From assembly GCA_032622095.1 (NCBI GenBank), contig CP136063.1:267151426-267215425 (forward strand): a DNA stretch of 64,000 bases, in the 5' to 3' direction. Of the stretch, positions 58,401 through 60,795 are shown one piece after another. The translations under genes and the position numbers were made by a program. The notes beneath the pieces were generated by a model. The model had not been told where the DNA came from. It saw only the letters and a list, made by a program, of their open reading frames with translations, and did no database searches. Origin of the DNA: Siphonodentalium dalli. Its lineage: Eukaryota; Mollusca; Scaphopoda; Gadilida; Siphonodentaliidae. Each line of letters begins with the position of its first letter. The first letter of the stretch is position 1.

Positions 58401-60234
58401 ACAGGTTATTATTGTAAGACTGGAGGTACATGTGCATATATATAACGATCAGTGGTAAGTGGTTATAAATGTTCCCATGATTACACTGTAATCATAATTG
58501 AAGTTTTCACATTTTCTTCATACTGCAGCATGAATGAATGTAGAATTTTTTTTAATTATTTTACTTTTGTCCAAAAAAATTTAGTACTAGAAATATTTTT
58601 GATAAAATTTTATTCTTTAATATATTAAATGAAGACTTAGAAGAGCCGGCAATTAAGAACAAATTCACTGAGAGACAGCAAACTTTTGAAGACATTTGTC
58701 GGTAGAATCAATGTTGAAATTCTTATTATAAAGTCTTCTGTTAGCATGAGATTTATTAAATTATGCTGTTCAATTTGTGTGGTAAAGATCTCTTAATTGA
58801 TGACATCAGAATATATCTGTTCTGGTAATTTCCTGACATTTTCCTTACTGATTTTTCACCAAAATATTACTGATTTTTTGTCCATATATATACAAAATTT
58901 TCAGTGAAATTTTACTATGATATTTTATTCAAATTTTGGTGAAATCATATTTGAAGATTATACATTTTCTTCGTATTGCAGCATGAATGAACATGAATGT
59001 AGAATTTTTTTAAATGATTTTACTTTTGTCCAAAAAAATTTAGTACTAGAAATATTTTTGATAAAATTTTATTCTTTAATACATTAAATGAAGACTTAGA
59101 AGAGCCGGCAATTAAGAAAAAATTCACTGAGAGACAGCAAACTTTTGAAGACATTTGTCGGTAGAATCAATGTTGAAATTCTTATTATAAAGCCATCTGT
59201 TAGCATGAGATTTATTAAATTATGCTGTTCAATTTGTGTGGTAAAGATCTCTTAATTGATGACATCAGACTATATCTGTTCTGGTAATTTCCTGACATTT
59301 TCACACAATTTCATGGTCCTATAATGATTGCCTACATATTTTGATTAGTCATATCCTAGTCACATTGTAACAAGCCCTTCAGGATGCGGTTTCTCTTCCT
59401 TAACCCTTTCAGTGCCAAGTCCGATTTTTGTATCAACCCATATTTCCTTGATCATTTTTCAAATTTATTGATTATAATAATGTGATACATTGATGGAAAG
59501 AGCTCTAAGAGCTCTAAGTATCACATTATTATAATCAATAAATTTGAAAAATTATCAAGGAAATATGGGTTGATACAAAAATCGGACTTGGCACTGAAAG
59601 GGTTTAGCTTTCTAGTAGATTCATGGATCAGAGACACAAGACAACACAAATTTTCTTTGATTTTCTTTCCATACACTATTTAACCCTTTATATTCTAAAT
59701 GATTCTGCCATGATCAGTTATAAAAGTATACATTGGAATGGTCTATTAATCATCTGGAGGGGTGTTCAGGGAAAATAAGCAGACAGCAGATAGTAAAAGT
59801 GCAGAAGGAGTCCTATTTATTGGAGGGAAATGGTCAGATAATAGAACTTATTACCGTATCTGACCATTTCGTAAGGGATAACTAATAGTTAATGAGTATT
59901 TAGTATAGAAAGGGTTAAACTAAGACTATTAGGTCTGTGTTTTAATCACTGAGAGCTTTCTGATGAATGGCAACAAGCCATATTTCCGACTAAATCCTGA
60001 AAAGTTACCCATAATTCTGCTGTGGTTAAGGAGTCGATTATTTAGAGCATTACTGTACACATAATATTATTCGCTTTTGAAGTTTTCCCGGTATCGAAAT
60101 AGGTCGATAAATATCTGAACTACCTTTCTACGAGCATTATGTACCCCAAAAAGAAGCATTGAAGTAATGAAAAATACAACTAAATACAACAAAGCGTTCG
60201 AGTCCCAAACAAAAAACAGCCATTTGCACGACAT
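9835..60234 (-). CDS. XYLT (oxt-like): Peptide O-xylosyltransferase, complete 12-exon gene
   Basis: The enzyme transfers xylose from UDP-xylose to serine of proteoglycan core proteins, the first step of the heparan/chondroitin sulfate linker, and the family works as Golgi type II membrane proteins. Twelve exons join with matching phases to 918 residues (human paralogues are about 865-960). Visible order: cytoplasmic tail and anchor (1-34), stem with a five-Gln run (38-170), WSC domain (about 172-262), GT14 core (about 285-600) with [23 protein letters not shown] and [11 protein letters not shown], then the xylosyltransferase C-terminal domain ending in [11 protein letters not shown]. Exons: 60124-60234, 45651-46050, 44161-44289, 41192-41359, 39407-39573, 37657-37859, 28638-28718, 26860-27076, 23985-24161, 19710-19815, 17514-17851, 9835-10494. 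Introns are 1.4-14.1 kb and packed with repeats. Family assignment rests on remembered motifs, not a search. Exon 1 is the least certain part. Confidence 0.95.
10616..11598. mobile_element. Family B element split by another transposon
   Basis: TTAACCCGATCAATAC...CTCCCACTTACTCATAAAAG on the left, CATCTGGAGGGGTGGAG...CCAGGGTTAA on the right; the two parts join into a normal B copy once 10665-11393 is removed. Confidence 0.85.
10665..11393. mobile_element. Element with GTCGCATCAGTGCTATAA inverted ends, nested in B
   Basis: GTCGCATCAGTGCTATAATG at the left, inverted TTATAGCACTGATGCGAC at the right, with ATAT on both outer sides. CATATAGCAC-like motifs recur at both ends (for example 11111, 11210, 11374), like subterminal binding sites. 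Lies in intron 11. Confidence 0.8.
11621..12009 (+). mobile_element. Family A piggyBac-like element
   Basis: TTAACCCTTTACCCAACA to GTTGGGTAAAGGGCTAA. Two copies of the shared hairpin module (GCCAATGCATTCTCTTATAT...), joined by an A/T spacer, then a conserved roughly 150-bp tail containing GGAGCCGGTTCCAATGATAT and GCTTTATTTGGCCGG. Confidence 0.9.
12082..12148. repeat. 22-bp tandem repeat, 3 copies
   Basis: GTGTTACAGGTATATTTTTG plus TT, repeated three times. Confidence 0.8.
12520..12668. mobile_element. Truncated family D element
   Basis: ATTCCTGAAATTTTGCGATA, one hairpin module, then ACAATATTTACCTTGACCTT and half of the second hairpin. Confidence 0.75.
12822..13483. mobile_element. hAT-like element with exact 8-bp target duplication
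   Basis: AACCCTGA at 12822-12829 and again at 13476-13483 flank CAGGGATGGGGCAATTAC...GCATCCCATCCTG. The subterminal AAGTATTTGATTAAAATAC type of sequence is common in non-autonomous hAT elements. Interrupted by a family A copy at a TTAA. Confidence 0.9.
13004..13404 (-). mobile_element. Family A element nested in the hAT-like element
   Basis: TTAA at both ends, CCCTTTACCC termini, both hairpin modules and the GCCGGTTCCAATG tail, inverted relative to the 11.6 kb copy. Confidence 0.9.
13484..13845. other. Unique intronic sequence
   Basis: No gene, RNA or repeat recognised in intron 11 here. Confidence 0.5.
13846..14176. mobile_element. Diverged relative of the 41.9 kb foldback
   Basis: Shares CCTATATTACTATTTCTTTG, TTTGATTCGAGTC.AGGAACC, GATGGATAACTCTAAAATCA and the end CTGATCAGATTGAGTACCTT with 41897-42364. 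The central part differs, and the left terminus is missing. Confidence 0.75.
14177..14906. other. Intronic sequence, partly GC-rich
   Basis: 14270-14560 is less AT-rich, with GATTGGCTAACCGATAACAG. It has an open plus-strand frame of 66 codons that matches nothing I know. No firm feature. Confidence 0.35.
15380..16250. repeat. 174-bp tandem repeat, 5 copies, then (GGAC)n
   Basis: AACAAAGATGAATAACTCTA recurs at about 15380, 15554, 15727, 15901 and 16075. The block resembles the body of a family P element and ends in GGACGGACGGACGGAC and CAGTATACCCCCC (16280). Confidence 0.9.
16694..17026 (+). pseudogene. BED/C2H2-like zinc-finger frame, frameshifted
   Basis: The plus strand encodes [20 protein letters not shown] then KSHMKGAKH: a C-x2-C, H-x5-H finger of the BED-like kind found in transposase-derived proteins. 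The frame stops at 16888, but another frame stays open from about 16868 ([20 protein letters not shown]) to a possible donor TCTGAG|GTATGC at 16999. Either it is a pseudogene with a frameshift or an intron was missed. Lying inside the CAGGG-bounded insertion, it is probably an exon of that element's own or captured gene. Confidence 0.55.
17514..17851 (-). CDS. XYLT (oxt-like): Xylosyltransferase exon 11: start of C-terminal domain
   Basis: Residues 587-699. Encodes [20 protein letters not shown], then [15 protein letters not shown], a variable middle, and [19 protein letters not shown]. It matches the family's YWENVYD...LTLYHSFARL segment. Acceptor ATATTTTCAG; donor GAG|GTTTGT, the same weak type as exons 3 and 10. 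A decayed duplicate of its first third lies 1.5 kb upstream at 19.31-19.42 kb. Confidence 0.95.
17852..18125. other. Intron 10, unique
   Basis: No feature recognised before the family D copy. Confidence 0.5.
18126..18374. mobile_element. Family D element
   Basis: TTAACCCTTTCATGACTGGA to CCAGTCATGGAATAC; two hairpin modules and the GTCAATGCAAATATTGTTAG linker. The right-end TTAA has decayed. Confidence 0.82.
18375..19304. other. Intron 10, unique
   Basis: No gene established. A minus-strand frame at 18451-18702 contains [14 protein letters not shown] and several Cys, but I recognise no domain and no flanking splice sites fit the xylosyltransferase. Confidence 0.4.
19305..19425 (-). pseudogene. 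Decayed partial duplicate of xylosyltransferase exon 11
   Basis: The minus strand reads [19 protein letters not shown], then breaks: a frameshift is needed to reach [20 protein letters not shown], which parallels [15 protein letters not shown] of exon 11. The intronic AG just upstream is also altered. The copy sits in intron 10, same orientation. A mutually exclusive alternative exon is excluded by the frameshift and stops, unless assembly errors caused them. Confidence 0.85.
19710..19815 (-). CDS. XYLT (oxt-like): Xylosyltransferase exon 10: [13 protein letters not shown] motif
   Basis: Encodes [20 protein letters not shown] then [15 protein letters not shown]. Acceptor TTTCTCTTACAG, donor CAAG|GTTTGT (non-consensus at +3 to +6), phase 1. 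This short exon links the catalytic core to the C-terminal domain. It has no Met-initiated frame and was found by reading the minus strand between exons 9 and 11. Confidence 0.96.
19992..20174. mobile_element. Family F foldback element
   Basis: TACAGTAATGCCCTAAGTAA to GGGCATTACTGTA, with the core GAAAGCTCTCC.. and GGATTTAGTCGGAAATATGG arms. The left arm is shortened. Confidence 0.85.
20424..21303. repeat. Dispersed 0.8-0.9 kb repeat G, copy 1
   Basis: Opens with a hairpin TTTGACCGCGATAAAAATTC/GAATTTTTATCGCGGTCAAA and closes with GACGTCACGTTACGTTCCGG flanked by inverted TGTTCATAAACCTATGA/TAGGTTTATGAACACATTGA. Homologous, with indels, to 30975-31790. Confidence 0.85.
22014..22440. mobile_element. 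Family E element with two hairpins
   Basis: CAAATAGTGTGTATGTCATT at the left, ATGACAGACACACTAGTTGC at the right; hairpins at 22047-22140 and 22326-22420 separated by the typical linker with CATTTTATCTTCTGCAAATT. Confidence 0.85.
22676..23361. mobile_element. Family B element split by a family A element
   Basis: Left piece TTAACCCTTTTTATAC, right piece TACTCAATGATGAGTAGTTC to AGAATATAAAGGGTTA. Removing 22694-23087 restores a normal B copy with one TTAA. Confidence 0.88.
22694..23091 (+). mobile_element. Family A element nested in family B
   Basis: Complete copy with both hairpin modules and TTAA at each border. Confidence 0.92.
23442..23552. mobile_element. Half of a family F element
   Basis: TACAGTAATGCCCTAAGTAA through GGCTTGTTGCCATTCATCAG, ending abruptly in CTCCCCGAG where a family D fragment begins. 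Confidence 0.8.
23553..23765. mobile_element. Family D fragment fused to half F
   Basis: CTGCGCTTGTGCAGCATTAA, two hairpin modules (the second truncated), ending GAAGCTCCAGTCACAGAAGG. Confidence 0.75.
23985..24161 (-). CDS. XYLT (oxt-like): Xylosyltransferase exon 9: [11 protein letters not shown] motif
   Basis: Residues 493-551, phase 0 at both ends. Encodes [40 protein letters not shown] and KPNDLSKLM. The Cys-rich [11 protein letters not shown] block is the strongest family signature in the window. Acceptor CTTTTTCAG follows a pyrimidine-rich tract; donor ATG|GTAAGT. Confidence 0.98.
24235..24603 (+). mobile_element. Family A element, first hairpin arm deleted
   Basis: TTAACCCTTTACCCAACA to GTTGGGTAAAGGGTTAA. 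In the first module, one arm is cut between TCTCTTATA and GGTCGCC. Ends 74 nt upstream of the exon 9 acceptor on the gene strand. Confidence 0.9.
24604..25075. other. Intron 8, unique
   Basis: No feature recognised. Confidence 0.5.
25076..25338. mobile_element. Family B element, full length
   Basis: TTAACCCATTTTTTGCTAAA to TAGTATAGAAAGGGTTAA; the right TTAA is shared with the next element. Confidence 0.88.
25335..25671 (+). mobile_element. Family A element, spacer deleted
   Basis: Abuts the B copy and shares its TTAA. Two hairpin modules are joined by only TTAACACATTTTTTAGG. The right end is mutated to GGGTTTA. Confidence 0.9.
25803..25871 (-). mobile_element. Family A terminal fragment
   Basis: Half a hairpin module plus GGCCCTTCTGTTGGGTAAAG GGTTAA. 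Confidence 0.85.
26017..26394 (-). mobile_element. Family A element
   Basis: TTAA borders, both modules, spacer shortened to TCTTTTTCTTACATTC. Confidence 0.9.
26530..26846. mobile_element. Family D element next to the exon 8 donor
   Basis: AACTGAAATTTTGTGAAAAC to CCCCTCATGAAAGGGTAAA. Contains three hairpin-derived segments, some rearranged. The element ends 13 nt from the GTGAGA donor at 26859. Confidence 0.8.
26860..27076 (-). CDS. XYLT (oxt-like): Xylosyltransferase exon 8: DGGSDW motif
   Basis: Residues 420-492. Encodes [26 protein letters not shown] and [20 protein letters not shown], ending YTLLPVE. Acceptor CTCGTCTCAG, donor GAG|GTGAGA. DGGSDW is part of the sugar-nucleotide site in this family. 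A family D element ends 13 nt inside the downstream intron, and the 47-bp array starts about 50 nt upstream of the acceptor. Confidence 0.97.
27128..27696 (-). repeat. 47-bp tandem array, 12 copies, with CRE palindromes
   Basis: TGACGTCA recurs exactly every 47 nt from 27169 to 27686; copy 7 (27451) reads TGACGGCA. Units alternate between AAGGGTGC and AATGGTGC. The array lies in intron 7, about 50 nt from the exon 8 acceptor. TGACGTCA is the palindromic CREB/ATF site; function here is not shown. Confidence 0.95.
27697..28637. other. Intron 7, mostly unique
   Basis: No gene established. 28130-28195 (GATGGATGGATGCATG...TCATTACTATAGTCCTCC) is a decayed family P end. The 147-codon plus frame at 27863 covers this debris. 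Confidence 0.5.
28638..28718 (-). CDS. XYLT (oxt-like): Xylosyltransferase exon 7 (81 nt): MNFLKSHG motif
   Basis: Small exon between acceptor GTGCTTTCAG and donor TCAAG|GTATGT. Encodes [20 protein letters not shown] followed by HGSDTS, matching the human TNDQLVAFLS...MNFLKSHG segment. Both ends are in the phases required by exons 6 and 8. Intron 6, on its 5' side, is 8.9 kb and contains the splice-site array. Confidence 0.96.
28760..28964. mobile_element. Family D element in intron 6
   Basis: TTAACCATTTCATGATGAGA to CATTCATGGAAGGGCTAA; the first hairpin is largely deleted. Its border is 39 nt from the exon 7 acceptor. Confidence 0.8.
29214..30262. mobile_element. Family P element, copy 1 (1.05 kb)
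   Basis: Starts CTCGAGTGCTAGCATACCCC and ends CAGTCAATCCAGTATACCCC. The body repeats AAGTCGAAA..CCCATAACTCT and GGATCAAACTCAAATTCGAA about every 150-160 bp; (GGAC)n lies near the end. Very similar to 56848-57849. Confidence 0.85.
30263..30942. other. Intron 6, unique
   Basis: No feature recognised. Confidence 0.5.
30943..31786. repeat. Dispersed repeat G, copy 2
   Basis: Same order of blocks as 20424-21303 with a longer hairpin loop containing AACCCCGAAGGGGTTCATGC. Preceded by AATAACCAAGTGTTTATATA, the unit that follows it in triplicate. Confidence 0.85.
31787..31897. repeat. 36-bp tandem repeat, 3 copies
   Basis: AACATAATAACCAAGTGTTT plus ATATAGTCTGGTTCAT, three near-identical copies bordering repeat G. 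Confidence 0.9.
32256..32655 (-). mobile_element. Family A element
   Basis: Complete, TTAA borders, both hairpin modules with full spacer. Confidence 0.92.
32656..33079. other. Intron 6, unique, bordering the junction array
   Basis: No gene. The last bases (AATAAATTATTTACC) continue the junction repeat's intronic side. Confidence 0.5.
33080..37660 (-). repeat. Tandem array of the exon 6/intron 6 junction (about 120 copies)
   Basis: Units of about 31, 32, 35, 40 and 42-44 nt share a core that on the gene strand reads GTGATTACCCTATTAA followed by GTGAGTATATCAGGT. The core equals the last coding nt of exon 6 plus the start of intron 6. Length variants differ in a short spacer (AAATAGAGA, AAATAATGAGA or none). 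The outermost copy continues into AATAATTTATTGGG, probably the ancestral intron sequence. Nearly every copy keeps an intact GTGAGT donor. The first, authentic donor differs slightly (GTGAGTTATC). Confidence 0.95.
37657..37859 (-). CDS. XYLT (oxt-like): Xylosyltransferase exon 6: TIWGGASLL and DWHWDYY motifs
   Basis: Residues 326-392 plus two nt. Contains [11 protein letters not shown] and [17 protein letters not shown], near-invariant in the family. It ends CCTATTAA|GTGAGTTATC. The last 20 nt of this exon and the first roughly 20 nt of the intron are the unit of the huge array in 33.1-37.65 kb. Reading past this donor gives a TGA in the next codon, so use of any downstream copy would truncate the protein. 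Confidence 0.97.
37892..38131. mobile_element. Family D element
   Basis: TTAACCTTTTCAAGATGGAA to CTCCAGTCATAAAAGTGTTAA. Lies 30 nt upstream of the exon 6 acceptor; shares its right TTAA with a family C copy. Confidence 0.82.
38128..38425. mobile_element. Family C element with hairpin module
   Basis: TTAACCCTTTCAGTGCCAGG to CCTGGCACTCAAAGCGTTAA, with GGGCCGATCTCATCGGGCC near the left end and one hairpin module at 38306-38371. Confidence 0.88.
38554..38770. mobile_element. Family F element, full length
   Basis: TACAGTAATACCCTAAATAA to AGGGCATTACTGTA; arms of about 100 nt meeting at GAAAGCTCTCAGTGAGAGCTTTC (loop CAGTG). Confidence 0.92.
38771..39207. other. Intron 5, repeat remnants
   Basis: Two diverged copies of GGTGA(C/T)..TCGGATGAGGGATGTGG (38991, 39150) also found near 2222. 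No gene. Confidence 0.45.
39208..39399. mobile_element. Family B element, right part
   Basis: Ends GAGTGTTTAGTATAGAGAGAGCTAA, 7 nt from the exon 5 donor; the left terminus is missing. Confidence 0.8.
39407..39573 (-). CDS. XYLT (oxt-like): Xylosyltransferase exon 5: start of GT14 core
   Basis: Residues 270-325. After acceptor TTCTTTTCCAG it encodes a short linker, then [18 protein letters not shown] and [15 protein letters not shown], the first beta strand and nucleotide-sugar-binding region of the GT14 fold. Donor GATAAG|GTAAGT, phase 0. The terminus of a family B element starts 7 nt inside the intron. Confidence 0.97.
39720..39935. mobile_element. Family P 3' part
   Basis: Contains AAGGATAACTCCAGAATGGA, GACAGACGGATAGACAG and the terminus AGTATACCCCCCATGGTGGG; the minisatellite at 39911 begins in this terminus. 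Confidence 0.75.
39911..40888. repeat. 21-22 bp G-rich minisatellite, about 45 copies
   Basis: Unit GGTGGGG(G)TATAATTACAT plus AAA or GAA. The left half mostly has ACATAAAG, the right half ACATGAAG. It begins at the palindromic end (TACCCCCCATGGTGGGGGTA) of a family P element, so the array grew from that terminus. It lies in intron 4. Confidence 0.95.
41192..41359 (-). CDS. XYLT (oxt-like): Xylosyltransferase exon 4: C-terminal half of WSC domain
   Basis: Begins after acceptor TTATTTCAG with [20 protein letters not shown] and continues through CAAKCPGN and HTCGG, the typical second half of a WSC domain with its cysteine spacing. Donor GCCG|GTATGT. Together with exon 3 this completes the domain. 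Presence of WSC is the arrangement known from fly and nematode xylosyltransferase and absent from the vertebrate paralogues. Confidence 0.95.
41388..41450. mobile_element. Family P 5' fragment
   Basis: AACAAGAGCTGGGCTGTCGC then GCATACCCCCATGTGGCATA, like the starts at 29214 and 15228. Confidence 0.6.
41462..41712. mobile_element. Family E element, compact two-hairpin form
   Basis: Left GACTTGAAATAGTGAGGCTGTC, right GACAGGCTCACCATTTCAAG; two back-to-back hairpins (41489-41582, 41590-41684) separated by a few nt. Confidence 0.9.
41897..42364. mobile_element. Long foldback element, arms of about 220 nt
   Basis: AAAGGTACTCAATCCGATCA pairs with TGATCGGATTGAGTACCTTT and the pairing continues almost to the centre (CTTACTATTAACAATAATAAC). 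CACGTGATC and GTCACCTTGTGGGCTACA lie within the arms. Confidence 0.93.
42449..42686 (+). mobile_element. Family A element, one hairpin lost
   Basis: TTAACCCTTTACCCAACA to GTTGGGTAAAGGGTAA. Half of each module has fused into a single perfect hairpin with loop GTCGACCTATGGTCGAC; part of the tail is also deleted. Confidence 0.9.
42687..43298. other. Intron 3, family P and E debris
   Basis: Repeats of ATTTCCAGATAAACAAAGAT and AATTTCA(A/T)(C/T)GAGATCC, as in the 15.4 kb block. 43085-43128 is half of a family E hairpin (GCAGGCTAGCATCACTAAAT). Confidence 0.55.
43299..43770. mobile_element. Family D remnant split by a family A element
   Basis: ATGGGAGACTCGCATATATA on the left, CACAAGGTTTTTGCAAAAGT and GCTCCAGTCATGGAAGGG on the right of the inserted copy. 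Confidence 0.8.
43335..43724 (-). mobile_element. Family A element nested in family D
   Basis: TTAA at both borders, both hairpin modules, complete tail. Confidence 0.92.
43866..44132. mobile_element. Family B element
   Basis: ATTACCCCTTTCTTTACTAA to CAATATAAAATGGGTTAA; the left TTAA has mutated. Its right border is 28 nt from the exon 3 donor. Confidence 0.85.
44161..44289 (-). CDS. XYLT (oxt-like): Xylosyltransferase exon 3: N-terminal half of WSC domain
   Basis: Acceptor TTTTTCCACAG, donor AAGCAG|GTTTGT. The product contains GEYLGCYTD followed by [13 protein letters not shown], the LGCY start and the first cysteines of a WSC carbohydrate-binding domain. It enters with two nt completing residue 171 and leaves one nt for residue 214. 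A family B element ends 28 nt into the following intron (44132). Confidence 0.93.
44718..45152. mobile_element. Family E element with two hairpins
   Basis: AAGCCTTCAAATAGTGTGTC to GGCACACTATATCCAGGCTTG; hairpins at 44747-44830 and 45031-45123. Confidence 0.88.
45212..45482. mobile_element. Family F element with internal duplication
   Basis: TACAGTAATGCCC to GAGCATTACTGTA; the apex GAAAGCTCTCAGGGAGAGCT block is duplicated (45306 and 45364). Confidence 0.9.
45651..46050 (-). CDS. XYLT (oxt-like): Xylosyltransferase exon 2: stem region
   Basis: Residues 38-170 plus one nt. It opens after acceptor TTTCCAG with [14 protein letters not shown], continues through a charged Gly/Pro/Lys-rich stem with five consecutive Gln, and ends with the conserved block [20 protein letters not shown] followed by Cys-containing sequence to SCHVK. 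This block corresponds to the pre-catalytic segment of animal xylosyltransferases. Donor AAAC|GTAAGT, phase 1. Confidence 0.93.
46172..46354. mobile_element. Family F element, shortened apex
   Basis: TACAGTAATGCCCTAAATAA to GGGCATTACTGTA; the left arm reads TTTATAACGACAACATAATT, a local change. Lies in intron 1 about 120 nt from exon 2. Confidence 0.88.
46440..46902. mobile_element. Family D/C-like element with expanded spacer
   Basis: Hairpin modules at the left (partial) and 46793-46852, ending CCGTCATGAAAGGATTAA. The usual spacer ATTGTTAAAGAATGTAAGAA is amplified to about eight imperfect copies (46510-46770). Confidence 0.75.
47018..47562 (+). pseudogene. Eroded coding sequence, not recognised
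   Basis: Segments of frame look protein-like: [51 protein letters not shown], then after stops and shifts [38 protein letters not shown]. Stops and at least two frameshifts separate them. Possibly a retroelement or host-gene relic; I cannot name the family. Confidence 0.35.
47670..48095. mobile_element. Family E element with two hairpins
   Basis: CAAGCCTGCAAATAGTGTGT to CAGACACACTATTTGAAGGCTTG; hairpins at 47703-47792 (shortened) and 47972-48064. Confidence 0.9.
48178..48433. mobile_element. Family E element, best-preserved compact copy
   Basis: AAGCCTTGAAATAGTGTGTC to its inverse ending TATTTCAAGGCTTG. Two hairpins (48208-48301, 48311-48404), each with apex CCCGCTATGCGGG. Nearly perfect inverted symmetry of the whole element. 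Confidence 0.93.
48549..48838. mobile_element. Family F element with duplicated apex
   Basis: TACAGTAGTAATGCCC to GGGCATTTCTGTA; the block ATTTAGTCGGAAATATGGCT through the apex occurs twice. Confidence 0.9.
49080..53653. repeat. 29-bp minisatellite, about 157 copies
   Basis: The unit is TATTATCTCCCAAGAATCAA plus TCATACAGG, highly homogeneous over 4.57 kb. The main variable site is the last base (CAGG or CAGC); a minority near the right end has CTCGCAAG. Because 29 is not a multiple of 3 and the unit has no stop in any plus frame, it yields an artefactual frame of 1,550 codons. It lies in intron 1 of the xylosyltransferase gene. Confidence 0.97.
53882..54346. mobile_element. Family E element with two hairpins
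   Basis: TCTGCAAATAGTGTGTCTGT to GACTCACTATTTGCAGGCTTG; hairpins 53911-54006 and 54222-54318. Joined directly to half of an F element. Confidence 0.88.
54350..54497. mobile_element. Family F element, right part
   Basis: AGAAATATGGCTTGTTGCCA, apex, and a full right arm to GGGCATTACTGTA; the outer left arm is absent. Confidence 0.85.
54500..54657 (-). mobile_element. tRNA-derived SINE
   Basis: On the minus strand, A box TAGCCGAGGTGATTAGG (54631-54647) and B box GGTTCGAACCC (54575-54586), 61 nt apart from start to start, as in a tRNA with a long variable arm. The 3' side does not pair as an acceptor stem, so I call a SINE head and not a functional tRNA. Confidence 0.7.
54817..54982. repeat. 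Palindrome with arms of about 70 nt
   Basis: ATTAACTGTCATGTGGACTG pairs with CAGTCCACATGACAGTTAAT; apex AAAACCCGGGTTTT. Confidence 0.9.
54983..55611. other. Intron 1, unique
   Basis: No gene. 55113-55131 has a CACGTG E box beside an inverted-CCAAT-type GACCAATCAG in a locally GC-richer stretch, possibly regulatory. Confidence 0.35.
55612..56003 (+). mobile_element. Family A element
   Basis: Complete copy, TTAA borders, both modules. Confidence 0.92.
56100..56499 (-). mobile_element. Family A element
   Basis: Complete copy in the opposite orientation to its neighbour 97 bp away; the pair could form a 400-bp stem in RNA. Confidence 0.92.
56500..56847. other. Intron 1, unique
   Basis: No feature recognised. 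Confidence 0.5.
56848..57849. mobile_element. Family P element, copy 2 (1.0 kb)
   Basis: AACAAGAGGTGTGCACTCGA, GCATACCCCCACCGTGGCA at the left; CAGTATACCCCCAATTTTC and GTGGGGGTATAA at the right, an inverted CCCCCA end. Differs from copy 1 mainly by small indels. Confidence 0.88.
58195..59300. repeat. Direct duplication of about 0.45-0.65 kb
   Basis: 58508-58842 and 58962-59300 are almost identical (AGAAGAGCCGGCAATTAAGA; GAGAGACAGCAAACTTTTGA); the preceding part (TCCATATATATA.AAAATTTTCAGTG) is also repeated, with a deletion in copy 2. No gene recognised inside. Confidence 0.88.
59400..59605. mobile_element. Family C foldback without hairpin module
   Basis: TTAACCCTTTCAGTGCCAAG to CTTGGCACTGAAAGGGTTTA; almost perfect inverted repeat with a duplicated AGAGCTCTA centre. 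Confidence 0.9.
59680..59918. mobile_element. Family B element, full length
   Basis: TTAACCCTTTATATTCTAAA to GTATAGAAAGGGTTAA. Confidence 0.88.
59948..60058. mobile_element. Half of a family F element
   Basis: Apex and right arm to GAGCATTACTGTA; ends 65 nt into intron 1 from the exon 1 donor. Confidence 0.85.
60124..60234 (-). CDS. XYLT (oxt-like): Xylosyltransferase exon 1: start codon and membrane anchor
   Basis: Encodes residues 1-37: a 13-residue tail beginning [13 protein letters not shown], a hydrophobic stretch [19 protein letters not shown], then NARRK. This is the type II signal-anchor layout expected for the family. The exon ends AAG|GTAGTT in phase 0, matching exon 2, which begins in phase 0. 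An in-frame TGA lies about 45 nt upstream of the ATG, so this is the first usable Met. A possible acceptor (ATTCACAG) ends 14 nt before the ATG, so a non-coding 5' exon further up is likely. The donor is weak at +5/+6 and this exon has no sequence conservation to lean on, so confidence is lower than for the others. Confidence 0.72.
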
Positions 60235-60795
60235 GGAACAGAAAATGGCTGTGAATTTGACAAGTGTTTTTCAGAGCATATGAGTGTATCAATATTTTGT
60301 GTATTTATCGACATATGGTATCTGTCCCTGCAAATTATGTAGACAAAATTTGGATGAGTGAATGAGCCATGTCCATTTAAAGTTAAATATGTGTGCTACC
60401 AGATGTGATTTACAGGGATGCTATACTAGACTGTTGAGAAAAACAATTTGCATAACAAATTCTATTCCAGTGGTAAATGTTGTCTGGGGAAGGGAAACTA
60501 AATCTTTAAGATAGATTAATCCTATTTCATACTAAAGGATATCCGTGCATATGTGTATTCAAATAGCAGGAAAACACCAGACATGCTCGTCTGAGTACAA
60601 GTGTATATTAAATAATGGAGAGGATTAGATTTCTAAATTTGCTCATATGCACAACAGACTTTATATATTGTGTCTGAGGCTGGAAAATATTATCGAACAT
60701 AGTCAGCTATGTTCTATTTCCAAGTCTGTGCAACATTCCACAGTGATTTCTTCAATCATCATAGAAACAGAAAATGTGCCATACTATAGTCAGCA
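60235..60795. other. Sequence upstream of the start codon
   Basis: Expected to hold the 5' UTR end or a 5' intron acceptor (near 60249) of the gene. I see no TATA box or other promoter element I can defend. Confidence 0.4.
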
